Shown here: positions 16,426 to 24,619 of the stretch, piece after piece | Numbering within the stretch: the stretch's first letter is position 1 | Layout: the number at the start of each line of letters is the position of its first letter | Origin: Holophaga sp. | Lineage (GTDB): Bacteria; Acidobacteriota; Holophagae; Holophagales; Holophagaceae | Reading direction: 5' to 3' | Length of the DNA: 28,347 bases | NCBI GenBank assembly: GCA_031292735.1 | Contig: JARLGP010000101.1 | Span: forward strand, 1 to 28,347 | Made by a program: the position numbers and the translations under genes | The notes under the pieces: generated by a model | What the model was told of the DNA's origin: nothing | The model's database searches: none | What the model saw: only the letters and a program-made list of their open reading frames with translations

Positions 16426-16776
16426 GTGCATGTCTTCAATGCAATGACCCCCGCCCTGGCCCAGGGAGGCGGCCACGGCGAACTGGACTTCATGGGCGCC
16501 CTGTTCGTGTTCATGCTGGCCACCTTCATCGGGCTCATGGCCATCCAGCGGGTGTCGCGGCTGCTGCACACCCCGCTCATGAGCCTCACCAACGCCATCT
16601 CGGCCATCGCCGTGGTGGGCGCCATCATCGTCGCGGCGGGCAAGGACGCCCCGGGGTACGTCACCGCCCTGGGCCTGGTGGCGATCTTCTGCTCCACCAC
16701 CAACATCGTCAGCGGCTTCCTGATCACCGACCGCATGCTCAAGATGTTCAAGAAGCGGGAAGGAGCCCCCAAGTGA
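16426..16776 (+). CDS. pntAB: NAD(P) transhydrogenase subunit alpha part 2 (PntAB)
   Basis: A 116-residue inner-membrane protein supplying the first group of helices of transhydrogenase domain II. Three helices are seen: FMGALFVFMLATFIGLMAIQ, AISAIAVVGAIIVAAG, and ALGLVAIFCSTTNIVSGFL, followed by a basic cytoplasmic tail ([14 protein letters not shown]). The motif TPLMSLTNAISAIAVVGAI is diagnostic for PntAB. Start: GTG at 16426 has AAAGGAG seven bases upstream; a further upstream ATG at 16372 would overlap pntAA. The stop overlaps the pntB start as GTGA, so coupling is likely. Confidence 0.92.
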   Translation: MHVFNAMTPALAQGGGHGELDFMGALFVFMLATFIGLMAIQRVSRLLHTPLMSLTNAISAIAVVGAIIVAAGKDAPGYVTALGLVAIFCSTTNIVSGFLITDRMLKMFKKREGAPK

Positions 16777-18194
16777 CCGCGGAGCACCTGGTCCAGCTGC
16801 TCTACCTGGTGGCCACCGGCCTGTTCATCATGTCGCTGCGCTGGATGAGCGATCCGGAAACCGCGCGCAAGGGCGTGTTTTCCGGGGTGGCGGCCATGGT
16901 CCTGGCGGTGGCCGGCACCCTGGCCGGGGTGTTCGCCGTGGGCGGCACGCACTACTGGTGGATCCTGGCCGCCTTCATCGCCGGCGCGGCGGTGGGCTAT
17001 CCCCTGGCCCAGGTGCCGCTCACCGCGGTGCCCCAGCGGACCGCCCTGTCCCACGCATTCGGCGGCCTGGCGGCGGGCCTGGTGGGCACCGGCAAGTTCT
17101 TTCTGTACTACGGCCAGGCCAACGAGGAGGCCCTGGCTCCGTACATCGTCATCGCCCTGGTGGCGGAGATCCTGCTGGGCTTCCTCACCTTCACCGGCTC
17201 CCTGCTGGCCGCGGGCAAGCTGCAGGAAGTGAAGTGGATCCCCCAGCGGCCGGTGACCTACCGCGGGCAGAACGTCATCAACCTGGGCCTGTTCGCCCTG
17301 GCCCTGGCGCTGGGCGTGGCCCTGGTGCTGAACCCCCTGGCGGGCTGGGCGCCGCTGGCGTTCCTGCTGGTGATCGTGCTGTCCCTGGCCTTCGGCGTGC
17401 TGCTCATCCTGCCCATCGGCGGCGCCGACATGCCCACGGTGATCTCCATCCTAAATGCCTACGCCGGCCTGTCGGCGGTGGCCATGGGCTTCGTGCTCAA
17501 CAACAAGCTGCTGATCACCGCCGGCGCCCTGGACGGCTCCTCCGGCCTGATCCTATCCATCATCATGTGCAAGGCCATGAACCGGTCGTTCACCAACGTG
17601 CTGTTCGGCGCCTTCGGCCAGGCCCAGCAGGCCGCGGCGGGCGGCGAGGCCAAGGTCTACAAGTCGGACACCACCGAGAGCGCGGCCCAGATCATGGCCC
17701 AGGCCGACCTGGTGGTGATCGTGCCGGGCTACGGCATGGCCGTGGCCCAGGCCCAGCACCGGGTGCGAGAACTGTACGACCAGCTCAAGAAGCGGGGGGT
17801 CACCGTCAAGTTCGCCATCCATCCGGTGGCCGGGCGCATGCCCGGGCACATGAACGTGCTGCTGGCCGAAGCCGAGATCCCCTACGACGACCTGGTGGAG
17901 ATGGACGAGATCAACGGCGACCTGCCCCAGGCCGACGTGGCGCTGATCATCGGCGCCAACGACGTGGTCAACCCCGCCGCCCGGGCCGACAAGACCAGCC
18001 CCATCTACGGGATGCCCATCATCGACGCGGACAAGGCCAAGACCGTCTATGCCATCAAGCGTTCCAAGAACCCCGGGTTCGCCGGAATCGAGAACGAGCT
18101 CTACTACCTGGACAAGACCTTCATGCTGTTCGGCGACGCCAAGGCGGTGGTGGGGGAGCTGGCCCGGCAGTTGGCGGGGGAAGGCGGGCATTAG
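16773..18194 (+). CDS. pntB: NAD(P) transhydrogenase subunit beta (PntB)
   Basis: A 473-residue protein with an N-terminal membrane domain (about residues 1-275, nine helices) and a C-terminal cytoplasmic NADP(H)-binding domain III (about 290-473). The latter shows [18 protein letters not shown], the conserved binding segment [18 protein letters not shown], and [14 protein letters not shown] with the [17 protein letters not shown] stretch, all hallmark sequences. In the membrane part, [25 protein letters not shown] is characteristic. The start is GTG, overlapping the pntAB stop, with AAGGAG upstream. Its length matches E. coli PntB. Its 3' end overlaps the convergent aldo/keto reductase gene by four bases (TTAG). 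Confidence 0.94.
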   Translation: MTAEHLVQLLYLVATGLFIMSLRWMSDPETARKGVFSGVAAMVLAVAGTLAGVFAVGGTHYWWILAAFIAGAAVGYPLAQVPLTAVPQRTALSHAFGGLAAGLVGTGKFFLYYGQANEEALAPYIVIALVAEILLGFLTFTGSLLAAGKLQEVKWIPQRPVTYRGQNVINLGLFALALALGVALVLNPLAGWAPLAFLLVIVLSLAFGVLLILPIGGADMPTVISILNAYAGLSAVAMGFVLNNKLLITAGALDGSSGLILSIIMCKAMNRSFTNVLFGAFGQAQQAAAGGEAKVYKSDTTESAAQIMAQADLVVIVPGYGMAVAQAQHRVRELYDQLKKRGVTVKFAIHPVAGRMPGHMNVLLAEAEIPYDDLVEMDEINGDLPQADVALIIGANDVVNPAARADKTSPIYGMPIIDADKAKTVYAIKRSKNPGFAGIENELYYLDKTFMLFGDAKAVVGELARQLAGEGGH

Positions 18195-19159
18195 CGTTCG
18201 ACGGTCGACGCCTCCTTGGGGAAGTAGCGGTCCCCCGCCACCTGGGCGGCCAGTTGATCCAGTTCGGCCAGGTCGGCCGGAGTCAGGCGCAGGTCCAGGG
18301 CGTCCAGGTTCTGGTCCAGGGTGGTGCGCCGCCGGGTTCCGGGGATGGGCACCACGTCCTGGCCCTGGGCCAGGACCCAGGCCAGGGCCACCTGGGCCGG
18401 GGTGGCCTGGTGGCGGGCCGCCACCGCCTGGATCACATCCAGGATGCGGACGTTGGCATCGGCGTTGGCGTCCCGGAAACGGGGCATGTTCTGCCGGAAG
18501 TCGCTGGCCGGCAGCTCCGCGGCGCTCTTGAAGGCGCCGGCCAGGAACCCGCGGCCCAGGGGGCTGAAGGGGACGAAGCCGATGCCCAGTTCGCGCAGGG
18601 TGGGCAGGATGGTCTCCTCCACGCCCCGCTCGAACAGGGAATATTCGCTCTGCAGGGCGGCGATGGGATGCACCTTCTGGGCCCGCCGCAGGGTCTCCGG
18701 ACCCACTTCGGACAGGCCCAGGAAGCGCACCTTGCCGGCCGTGACCAGATCCTTCATGGCGCCCACGGAGTCCTCGATGGGGACCTTGGGATCCTTGCGA
18801 TGCAGGTAGTAGAGATCGATGACATCCACCTGGAGCCGCTTGAGCGATTCCTCAGCCACCCGCTTGGCGTTTTCCGGAGTGCCGTTGATCCCGCCGCGCA
18901 GGCCGAACTTGGTGGCCAGCACCACCTGCCGCCGCCGGCCGCGAATCGCCTTGCCCACCAGCACCTCGTTGGTGAAGGGCCCGTAGGCCTCCGCGGTGTC
19001 CAGCAGGGTGAGCCCCCGGTCCAGGGCCCGGTGGATGGTGGCGATGGCCTCGGCCTCGTTGATGTCCTCCGGTCGGATGTAGCCGTGCGTCATGCCCATG
19101 CAGCCCAGCCCCATGGCGCTCACTTCCAGACCGCCGGATCCCAGTCTTCGCATTTCCAT
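18191..19159 (-). CDS. Aldo/keto reductase family oxidoreductase
   Basis: A 322-residue cytoplasmic NADPH-dependent reductase with a TIM-barrel fold, acting on an aldehyde or ketone. The catalytic tetrad is complete: Asp54 and Tyr59 in LLDTAEAYG, Lys84 in LATKFG, and His120 in DLYYLHRKD. The family signature [12 protein letters not shown] at the N-terminus and the cofactor region [17 protein letters not shown] near 285 are also present. It resembles the AKR13/YajO-like group. Start: ATG at 19159 has AGGAG six bases upstream; a second ATG two codons later is possible. The substrate is unknown. It stands alone, convergent with pntB and divergent from the aldehyde dehydrogenase; the neighbourhood may reflect carbonyl detoxification but this is inference. 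Confidence 0.9.
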   Translation of the reverse strand: MEMRRLGSGGLEVSAMGLGCMGMTHGYIRPEDINEAEAIATIHRALDRGLTLLDTAEAYGPFTNEVLVGKAIRGRRRQVVLATKFGLRGGINGTPENAKRVAEESLKRLQVDVIDLYYLHRKDPKVPIEDSVGAMKDLVTAGKVRFLGLSEVGPETLRRAQKVHPIAALQSEYSLFERGVEETILPTLRELGIGFVPFSPLGRGFLAGAFKSAAELPASDFRQNMPRFRDANADANVRILDVIQAVAARHQATPAQVALAWVLAQGQDVVPIPGTRRRTTLDQNLDALDLRLTPADLAELDQLAAQVAGDRYFPKEASTVER

Positions 19160-19187
19160 GGTGCGCTCCTAGCAATGGATCGAAGGG

Positions 19188-19193
19188 ATTATA
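19188..19193 (-). promoter_or_regulatory. Consensus -10 box upstream of the aldo/keto reductase
   Basis: On the minus strand the sequence reads TATAAT, about 29 bp before the ATG of the aldo/keto reductase. No good -35 hexamer is found at 16-18 bp, so an activator-dependent promoter or an alternative is possible. Confidence 0.4.
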
Positions 19194-19221
19194 GCTTAAG
19201 CCCAGCGGGCGCCCCTGCCGG

Positions 19222-19256
19222 CCATCAGATTGATCGAAGGGCCGTCAAGCTGATGG
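19222..19256. promoter_or_regulatory. Imperfect palindrome in the divergent AKR-ALDH gap, possible operator
   Basis: The arms CCATCAGATTGA and TCAAGCTGATGG pair over 12 positions with a single A-G mismatch around an 11-nt loop. The decanucleotide GATCGAAGGG occurs inside it (19232-19241, loop and arm end) and again as a direct repeat at 19179-19188, next to the AKR -10. Position and symmetry suggest a regulator site shared by the two divergent genes; there is no T-run, so a terminator is less likely. Confidence 0.35.
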
Positions 19257-19413
19257 ATCCGGCCGGACCCCGGGCCCACGAGGCGGCTGGCTGGCGTTAG
19301 GAGCACAGGACCTTGCCGGGGAACGGCGGCTGGCACAGGGTTTGCTCCAGGACGAAGGCAACTGGAAGCCCGGAAATCAACCGCGCATTGCCCCCTGCCA
19401 GGAGATCTTCGCC

Positions 19414-20958
19414 ATGGAAACCAAAGTCCTGAATGCCCGGACCCGCGTCGAACGAAGGGCTGAGCCGCCGGTCTACCGGCAGCAGGTGTCCAAGGCCCTC
19501 AATCCCGCCACCTTCGAACTGATCGGCACGGTGCCCATCACCACCGAGGCGCAGATCCCGGGGATCGTGGCCCGGGCCCGCCGGGCGGCGGGAGTCTGGG
19601 GCGCCACCCCGGTCCAGGACCGGTCGCGGGTGCTCACCGGGCTGCGCACCCTGATCCTGGAGCGCGCCGGCCTGCTGGCCGAGACCATCTCCAGCGGCAT
19701 GGGCAAGCCCCTGGTGGAGGCCCTGGCCTACGACATCGCCATGGTGGTGGACCACCTGGACGACTACATCGCCCACGCCGCCGACTACCTGGCCGAGCAG
19801 CCGGTGGCGCTGCCCGCCGGCAGCAGCCGGCACAAGCGGGCCCTGGTCCGCAGCACCCCGCGGGGGGTGGTGGCGGTGATCTCCCCCTGGAACTTCCCGT
19901 TCGAACTGGCCATGACCCCCGCCATCACCGCCCTGGCGGCCGGCAACGCGGTGATCCTCAAGCCCACCTCGGCGGTGCCGCTGGTGGGCGAAGCCATCGA
20001 GCGGCTGTTCAACGACGCCTTCAAGGACTGGCCGGGCCTGGCCCAGGTGGTGCACGGCCCGGGCAAGCTGGGCACGGTGCTGGCCACGGCGGAGGGGGTG
20101 GATTTCGTGGCGTTCACCGGTTCCAGCGCCGTGGGCCGGAAGCTCCAGGCGGAGCTGGCGCCGCTGCTGCGCCCGGCCCTGCTGGAACTGGGCGGTTGCG
20201 ACCCCATGATCGTCTGCGCCGACGCCAACGTGGCGCGGGCCGCCAACGCCGCGGTGTACGGCCGGTTCTGCAACAACGGCCAGGTGTGCGCGGCGGTGAA
20301 GCGGGTCTACGTACACGCCTCGGTGGCCAAGGCCTTCATCGAACAGGTGGTGGCCCACACCCGGGCCCTGAAGCTGGGGCCCTACACCGATCCCGCTTCG
20401 GACCTGGGACCGCTGCCCAACGACCGGGGCATCGACAGCCTGCGCACCCTGCTGCACGACGCCCTGGACAAGGGCGCCTAGCTGGAGACCGGCGGCTTCC
20501 CGGCCATCCAGGCGGGCTTCTACTGGGCGCCCACGGTGCTGTCCAACGTGGACCATTCCATGCGGATCATGAAGGAAGAGGCGTTCGGGCCGATCCTGCC
20601 GATCCAGATCGTGATGGACGACGACGAGGCCATCGAGCTGGCCAACGACAACGAATTCGGTCTGGACGCCTACGTGTTCTCCGGCGACCTGGCCCGGGCC
20701 AACCGCATCGCCGACCGGCTCCAGGCCGGGTCGGTGGACATCAACGAGGTGGTCGTGAACTACGTCATCCGCGACCTTCCCTTCGGCGGCATCAAGCAGT
20801 CCGGCATCAACCGCTACCACGGGGCCACCGGCCTGCGCCTGTTCGCCGAAGCCAAGAGCATGGTCATCGACGACGGCCTGGAGGACACCGAACCGGGGTG
20901 GTTCCCCTACTCCGAGGCCAAGCTGACCGCCGCCCGGGCCCAGCTGGGCATCGGCTAG
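19414..20958 (+). pseudogene. Aldehyde dehydrogenase interrupted by an in-frame amber codon
   Basis: An otherwise complete NAD(P)-dependent aldehyde dehydrogenase of about 514 positions, expected to oxidise an aldehyde to its acid. The N-terminal two thirds carry SPWNFPFELAMTP, the catalytic Glu258 in LLELGGCDP and nucleophile Cys292 in FCNNGQVCAAVKR. Codon 356 is TAG (20479-20481), after ...LLHDALDKGA. Translation in the same frame then resumes perfectly with LETGGFPAIQAGFYWAPTVL, the cofactor motif EEAFGPILPI (388 on) and LPFGGIKQSGINRYHG, to a normal stop at 20958. The TAG sits where a Lys codon (AAG) would fit, one substitution away. No other disruption is seen. It may be a recent pseudogene, a sequencing error or a readthrough gene. 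Start: ATG at 19414 with AGGAG nine bases upstream. Confidence 0.85.
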
Positions 20959-20959
20959 C

Positions 20960-22360
20960 TCAAGGAAGCAGCAGGCGGACCGTCGTCCCAAGGCCCGGCT
21001 CGCTTTCAATGCGAATGAAGCCGCCGTGGAGCCGGGCAATGGAGTGCACGATGGCCAGTCCCAGCCCGGTGCCGACGGCCTTGCCGTCCAGCGAGGCCCG
21101 GGTGCGCGCGAACCGGTCGCAGACCCCTTCCAGTTCGGCCGCGGGAATGCCGCACCCGGTATCCCGCACCAGGATCTCGCTGCCCTGGGGCGCGGACTGG
21201 ATCGACACCAGGATCGCGCCGCCCCGGGGGGTGGCCTGCAGGGCATTGGACATCAGGTTGGCCAGGGCCTGACGCAGCAGGTCGGCGTCGCCGCTCAGGC
21301 TGCCCTCGGCGTGGCCCTCCAGGCGCACAGCCTGCTCTTCGGCCGAAGCCTCGAAATAGGCCAGCACCTCGTCCACCAGGCGCCGCGGTTCGATGGCCCC
21401 GTGCTTGATGGCGGTCTGGGGATCCTCGGTCCGGGCCAGGAACAGCATGCGGGTGATCAGGCGGGACAGGCGCCGGTATTCCTCCAGGCTCGATTCCAGC
21501 ACCTGCCGGTATTCCTCGCCGGAACGGTTGCAGGAAAGGGTCACCTCCGCCTCCCCCATGAGGTTGGTGATGGGGGTGCGCAGTTCGTGGGCCAGGTCCG
21601 CGGAAAACTGGGAAAGCCGGGAAAAGGCTTGTTCCAGCCGGTCCAGCATGGCGTTGAGGGCATGGACCAGGGCGCGCAGCTCCTGGGGCACGTCGGCGGG
21701 CTGCAGGCGCTCCTGCAGCCGGTGCGCGGTGATGGTGCGGGTGGAGTCCTCGATGGCGCGGATGGGTCGTAGCCCCCGGTTCGCGGCCCACCAGCCGAAC
21801 AGGGCACAGCCGGTGGTCCCCGTCAGCAGCACGTACAGGAGGCGATGGCGGTAGCTGAGGATCAGCCCATCGTCCTCCGTCGTCTCCAGGGCCCCCTGGA
21901 TCCGGTAGCGGCCCACCGGGCGTTCTTCCAGATCGTAGCTCCGGCTCTGCCAGCGGGTCCTGCCGCCGGTGGCAAAACATCGCACCGGGAGGCTTTCGCC
22001 CATGCCGTGGGACTCGATGGTGACGACCGCGCCGGCCAGCACCCGCAGCCAGACCTTGGGGTCGGTGGAGGCCGCGCCCTCGCCCAGGACTTCATCCTCC
22101 AGGCTGGAACGGCTGCCCTGCTGGAGCACCGCGGCCACTTCCTGGATCCTGCCCTGCAGCAGGCGCCGGTTGCGCACCTGGATCTCGCGCTTGAAGGCCC
22201 AATAGGTGAAACCGGAAACCACCACCAAAGCCGCCATGCTCCCCAGGGCGAAGGTCATGGCCAGGCGGAGGCGCAGGCTGCCACGCAGCGGGGCCAGGAG
22301 GTCCCCGGCCGCCTTGGCCCCGCCCAGGAGGGTCCTGGCGCCCCGAGGCTCAGTCCACAT
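20960..22360 (-). CDS. Heavy-metal-type sensor histidine kinase (CusS-like)
   Basis: A 466-residue membrane-bound sensor kinase, partner of the response regulator immediately upstream. It has a first transmembrane segment around residues 34-54 ([21 protein letters not shown]), a periplasmic sensor region of about 120 residues, a second segment around 175-195, then a HAMP linker, a dimerisation helix with the phosphoacceptor His258 in [14 protein letters not shown], an N-box [11 protein letters not shown]1 DTGCGIP and G2 GTGLGLAIV. The layout matches the CusS/CzcS/CopS group that senses copper or silver. Its ATG lies 11 bp before the end of the regulator gene. Ligand is inferred from the family; no Cu-binding Met/His cluster is evident in the sensor region. 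It ends 1 bp from the convergent ALDH. Confidence 0.88.
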   Translation of the reverse strand: MWTEPRGARTLLGGAKAAGDLLAPLRGSLRLRLAMTFALGSMAALVVVSGFTYWAFKREIQVRNRRLLQGRIQEVAAVLQQGSRSSLEDEVLGEGAASTDPKVWLRVLAGAVVTIESHGMGESLPVRCFATGGRTRWQSRSYDLEERPVGRYRIQGALETTEDDGLILSYRHRLLYVLLTGTTGCALFGWWAANRGLRPIRAIEDSTRTITAHRLQERLQPADVPQELRALVHALNAMLDRLEQAFSRLSQFSADLAHELRTPITNLMGEAEVTLSCNRSGEEYRQVLESSLEEYRRLSRLITRMLFLARTEDPQTAIKHGAIEPRRLVDEVLAYFEASAEEQAVRLEGHAEGSLSGDADLLRQALANLMSNALQATPRGGAILVSIQSAPQGSEILVRDTGCGIPAAELEGVCDRFARTRASLDGKAVGTGLGLAIVHSIARLHGGFIRIESEPGLGTTVRLLLP

Positions 22361-23021
22361 CCAGCCGGTAACCCATGCCGCGCACGGTGTGGATGAGCTT
22401 CTGGTCGAACGGATCGTCCACCTTGCGCCGGAGCCGGCGCACGGCCACGTCCACGGCGTTGGTTTCCATATCGAAGGTCATGTCCCAGACCTGCTCGGCG
22501 ATGAAGGAGCGTGACAGCACCTCGCCCCTGCGCCGGACCAGCAGCGAAAGCAGCAGGAACTCCTGGCGAGTCAGCCCCAAGGCCTCGCCCTGCCGCTTGG
22601 CGTCACCCCGCAGCGGGTCCAATTCCAGGTCGGCCACGACCAAGGTGTCCACCGGGCGCAACGGGGACCGGCGCAGCAAGGTCCGCACCCTGGCCAGCAG
22701 CTCGGAGAAGGCGAACGGCTTCACCAGGTAATCGTCCGCCCCCAGCTCCAGCCCCTTCACCCGGTCGGGCACGGTGTCCCGGGCTGTCAAGAACAGCACG
22801 GGCGTGGTTTGCCCATTCTGCCGGAGGGTTTCCAGCAAGGACCATCCCGAGCGCCTCGGCAGCATGACATCAAGGATGATGAGGTCATAGACGCTTTCCA
22901 TGGCCATGAACAGGCCCTGGTCGCCATCCTGGGCGGCCTGCACGGTGAAGCCGCTTTCGCTCAGCCCCTTCTTCAGGTAGGCGGAGGTTTTCGGTTCATC
23001 CTCGACGACCAGCAACCGCAT
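22350..23021 (-). CDS. Response regulator, OmpR/CusR type
   Basis: A 223-residue DNA-binding response regulator. The N-terminal receiver domain has the acidic pocket EDE (7-9), phosphoacceptor Asp51 in [10 protein letters not shown], the Thr/Ser in FLTARD, and the conserved Lys in [15 protein letters not shown]. The C-terminal winged-helix (about 125-223) shows [15 protein letters not shown] and [26 protein letters not shown], typical of CusR/CopR/CzcR. The ATG has GAGGAG six bases upstream. It is followed by an overlapping sensor kinase gene. A CusR-box-like palindrome lies 74 bp upstream, consistent with autoregulation. Confidence 0.92.
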   Translation of the reverse strand: MRLLVVEDEPKTSAYLKKGLSESGFTVQAAQDGDQGLFMAMESVYDLIILDVMLPRRSGWSLLETLRQNGQTTPVLFLTARDTVPDRVKGLELGADDYLVKPFAFSELLARVRTLLRRSPLRPVDTLVVADLELDPLRGDAKRQGEALGLTRQEFLLLSLLVRRRGEVLSRSFIAEQVWDMTFDMETNAVDVAVRRLRRKVDDPFDQKLIHTVRGMGYRLDVD

Positions 23022-23094
23022 GCCCTACTCCTCGCCCGCGGTTCCAGTCTATCCGCCGGACCAGGCTTCCCATGCGTTCAGGAGCCGAACAATT

Positions 23095-23114
23095 ACATGA
23101 CAGTTTTGTCATGT
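23095..23114. promoter_or_regulatory. CusR-box-like inverted repeat (predicted response-regulator operator)
   Basis: The sequence ACATGACA-GTTT-TGTCATGT is a perfect 8-bp inverted repeat with a 4-nt centre. The core ATGACA-N4-TGTCAT matches the core of the CusR box of E. coli (recalled consensus AAAATGACAANNTTGTCATTTT). It lies in the divergent gap between the response regulator (start 74 bp away on the minus strand) and the small Ala-rich gene (start 109 bp away on the plus strand), so it can serve either or both. The minus-strand sequence just after the repeat, TAATTG, could be a -10-like element. Confidence 0.7.
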
Positions 23115-23222
23115 GCGCGGGAAACCGGCGCTTCCCGACGATGCAATGGGTGTCCCGCTTCGGACTCGTTTCACCCACCAGCAGGAGGCAGGAGGCCCCT
23201 GTCCACTTCAAGGAGGATTTCC

Positions 23223-23501
23223 ATGAGTGCAATCCAGAACATCCAGGCATCTTCAGCGGCTGCCGTGGCCACCGCGGCCGCGCCGGCGCCGCAGGCCCCG
23301 GCCAAGGCCCAGGCTCCCGCCGCGGCCACGGACACGGTCGAGATCAGCAGCCAGGCCAAGGCCGTGCTGAAGCAGAGCCAATCCACCCCAGCCCAGGAGG
23401 CCGCCGAGACGCCCGCGCAGACCGCCAAGGAAGCCGTCACCGGCGATGCCCAGGCCCGGGCCAAACTGGCCCGGGAGGAGGCCGCCAAGGCCGCCCGTTA
23501 A
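23223..23501 (+). CDS. Small alanine-rich protein of unknown function
   Basis: A 92-residue protein, strongly biased to Ala, Gln, Glu, Lys, Thr and Pro, with no Cys or His and only the initial Met. After an Ala/Pro-rich, low-complexity N-terminal half (about 1-35), the segment DTVEISSQAKAVLKQSQST (about 37-55) is more informative; its D-x-V-x-I-S-x-x-A pattern resembles a short motif in flagellar anti-sigma and small motility-associated proteins, but that similarity is weak. The C-terminal part is a charged Ala helix. The start is well supported by AAGGAGG six bases before the ATG. It sits divergent from the two-component system with the CusR-like box in between, and its stop is 3 bp from the convergent YncE-like gene. 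A function is not known. Confidence 0.6.
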   Translation: MSAIQNIQASSAAAVATAAAPAPQAPAKAQAPAAATDTVEISSQAKAVLKQSQSTPAQEAAETPAQTAKEAVTGDAQARAKLAREEAAKAAR

Positions 23502-23504
23502 AGA

Positions 23505-24500
23505 TCAGGGGGCCTCGTCCAGCTCGATGATCCTGAAGCTGCCCTTGATCATGGCCGGGGGGTCGCCGGGCCTGGCGGATTCGTATTCCGCCGCGGGAAG
23601 GTAGAGCCGGTGGGTGGTCGGATTCGACACGATGGTGCGGGCTCCCCTGGCGGTGGCGACGGTGGGCCCCGCCTGGAAGCTCCCCTGGGCGCTGCGCCGG
23701 AGGACCGTGACCGTGCCCTCTCCGTTGCTGACGTAGGCGCATCCGGTGCCGGGGTCGAAGGCCACGCTCCCTGCGCCGGAACCGATGGGCAGGGTGGCCA
23801 GGATCCGGCCGGAACCCGCGTCCAGCACCGCCGCCAGCCGGTTGCCGGCCACCGCGAAGAGGAGGTTGTCCGGCACGTCCATGGCCAGCCCGGTGGGCCG
23901 GTCCAGGGGCCGGATGGACCAGACCGCTTCCACCTTGAGGGTCCGGGCGTTGATGGCGTAGATCTGGGAGGTGTCCTGGTTGTTCACGTAGACCCGGCCC
24001 CGGCCGTCGCAGGCCGCCCAGCCCGGCTTGCCGTCCAGGGCGATGGTGCCCGCCAGCTGGGAGGTGGCCCCGTCGAACGCCGTGGCGTTCCTTCCGCTGC
24101 CGTTGAAGGCGAACACCCGGCGGGTGACGGGTTCGAACAGGACGGCGCCCGGGTCGCCGCCGGTGGTCTTCAGCACCGTTTCCACGGCCAGGGAGGAAAG
24201 CCTGAACACCGTGACGGTGCCCGCCTGGCCGCTGGAAATCCAGCCGCGGTCCAGCTCCCGGGCAAAGGCCACGCCGTGGACGCCCTGGGCGCCGGGAATC
24301 CCGCCCAGCACCCGGCCGTCCAGGTCCAGCACCATGGCCCCGGTGGAGCGGGCCACATAGAGGCGTTTCCCTTCGGGATCGAGGGCCAGCGCGTCCCAGC
24401 GGCCCTCGCCGCCCAGCTGGAAGCTGCGCAGCACCCGGGGCGCGGCGGCCACGGGCAGGACCAGGAGGATGCCGAGAAGACAGGAGAGGAGTTTACTCAT
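23505..24500 (-). CDS. Secreted YncE-like beta-propeller protein
   Basis: A 331-residue exported protein. Residues 1-20 form a signal peptide (MSKLLSCLLGILLVLPVAAA) with cleavage before PRVLRS. The rest consists of repeated blades typical of a seven-bladed YncE/YVTN propeller: DALALDPEGKRLYVAR, VYVNNQDTSQIYAINARTLKVEAVW, FAVAGNRLAAVLDAGSGRILATLPIG, and VAFDPGTGCAYVSNGEGTVTVLRR. Such proteins bind DNA, metals or cell-surface partners; no ligand is evident here. The start has only a weak ribosome binding site, so the precise N-terminus is a little uncertain although the signal peptide fits. It faces the small Ala-rich gene tail to tail and is divergent from the DUF512 gene. Confidence 0.8.
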   Translation of the reverse strand: MSKLLSCLLGILLVLPVAAAPRVLRSFQLGGEGRWDALALDPEGKRLYVARSTGAMVLDLDGRVLGGIPGAQGVHGVAFARELDRGWISSGQAGTVTVFRLSSLAVETVLKTTGGDPGAVLFEPVTRRVFAFNGSGRNATAFDGATSQLAGTIALDGKPGWAACDGRGRVYVNNQDTSQIYAINARTLKVEAVWSIRPLDRPTGLAMDVPDNLLFAVAGNRLAAVLDAGSGRILATLPIGSGAGSVAFDPGTGCAYVSNGEGTVTVLRRSAQGSFQAGPTVATARGARTIVSNPTTHRLYLPAAEYESARPGDPPAMIKGSFRIIELDEAP

Positions 24501-24619
24501 GGTCGGTCCAGCGTAGCGCGGAACCGCTCGTTCCCGGCTGGCCCGGAATATGCAAGCTTGCCGTAAATTCTTCAGGATCCCAGACTGGGAGGCCGGCCTG
24601 GGCCGGACGCGGGAGGCGC

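Noticed and set aside
15192..17054. A 620-codon minus-strand open frame opposite pntAA, pntAB and part of pntB
   Set aside because: Opposes three strongly recognised genes, has no recognisable domain, and has a composition typical of an antisense frame.
19342..19413. Longer N-terminus for the aldehyde dehydrogenase from 19342
   Set aside because: The added residues do not resemble ALDH N-termini, and a ribosome binding site with proper spacing precedes the ATG at 19414.
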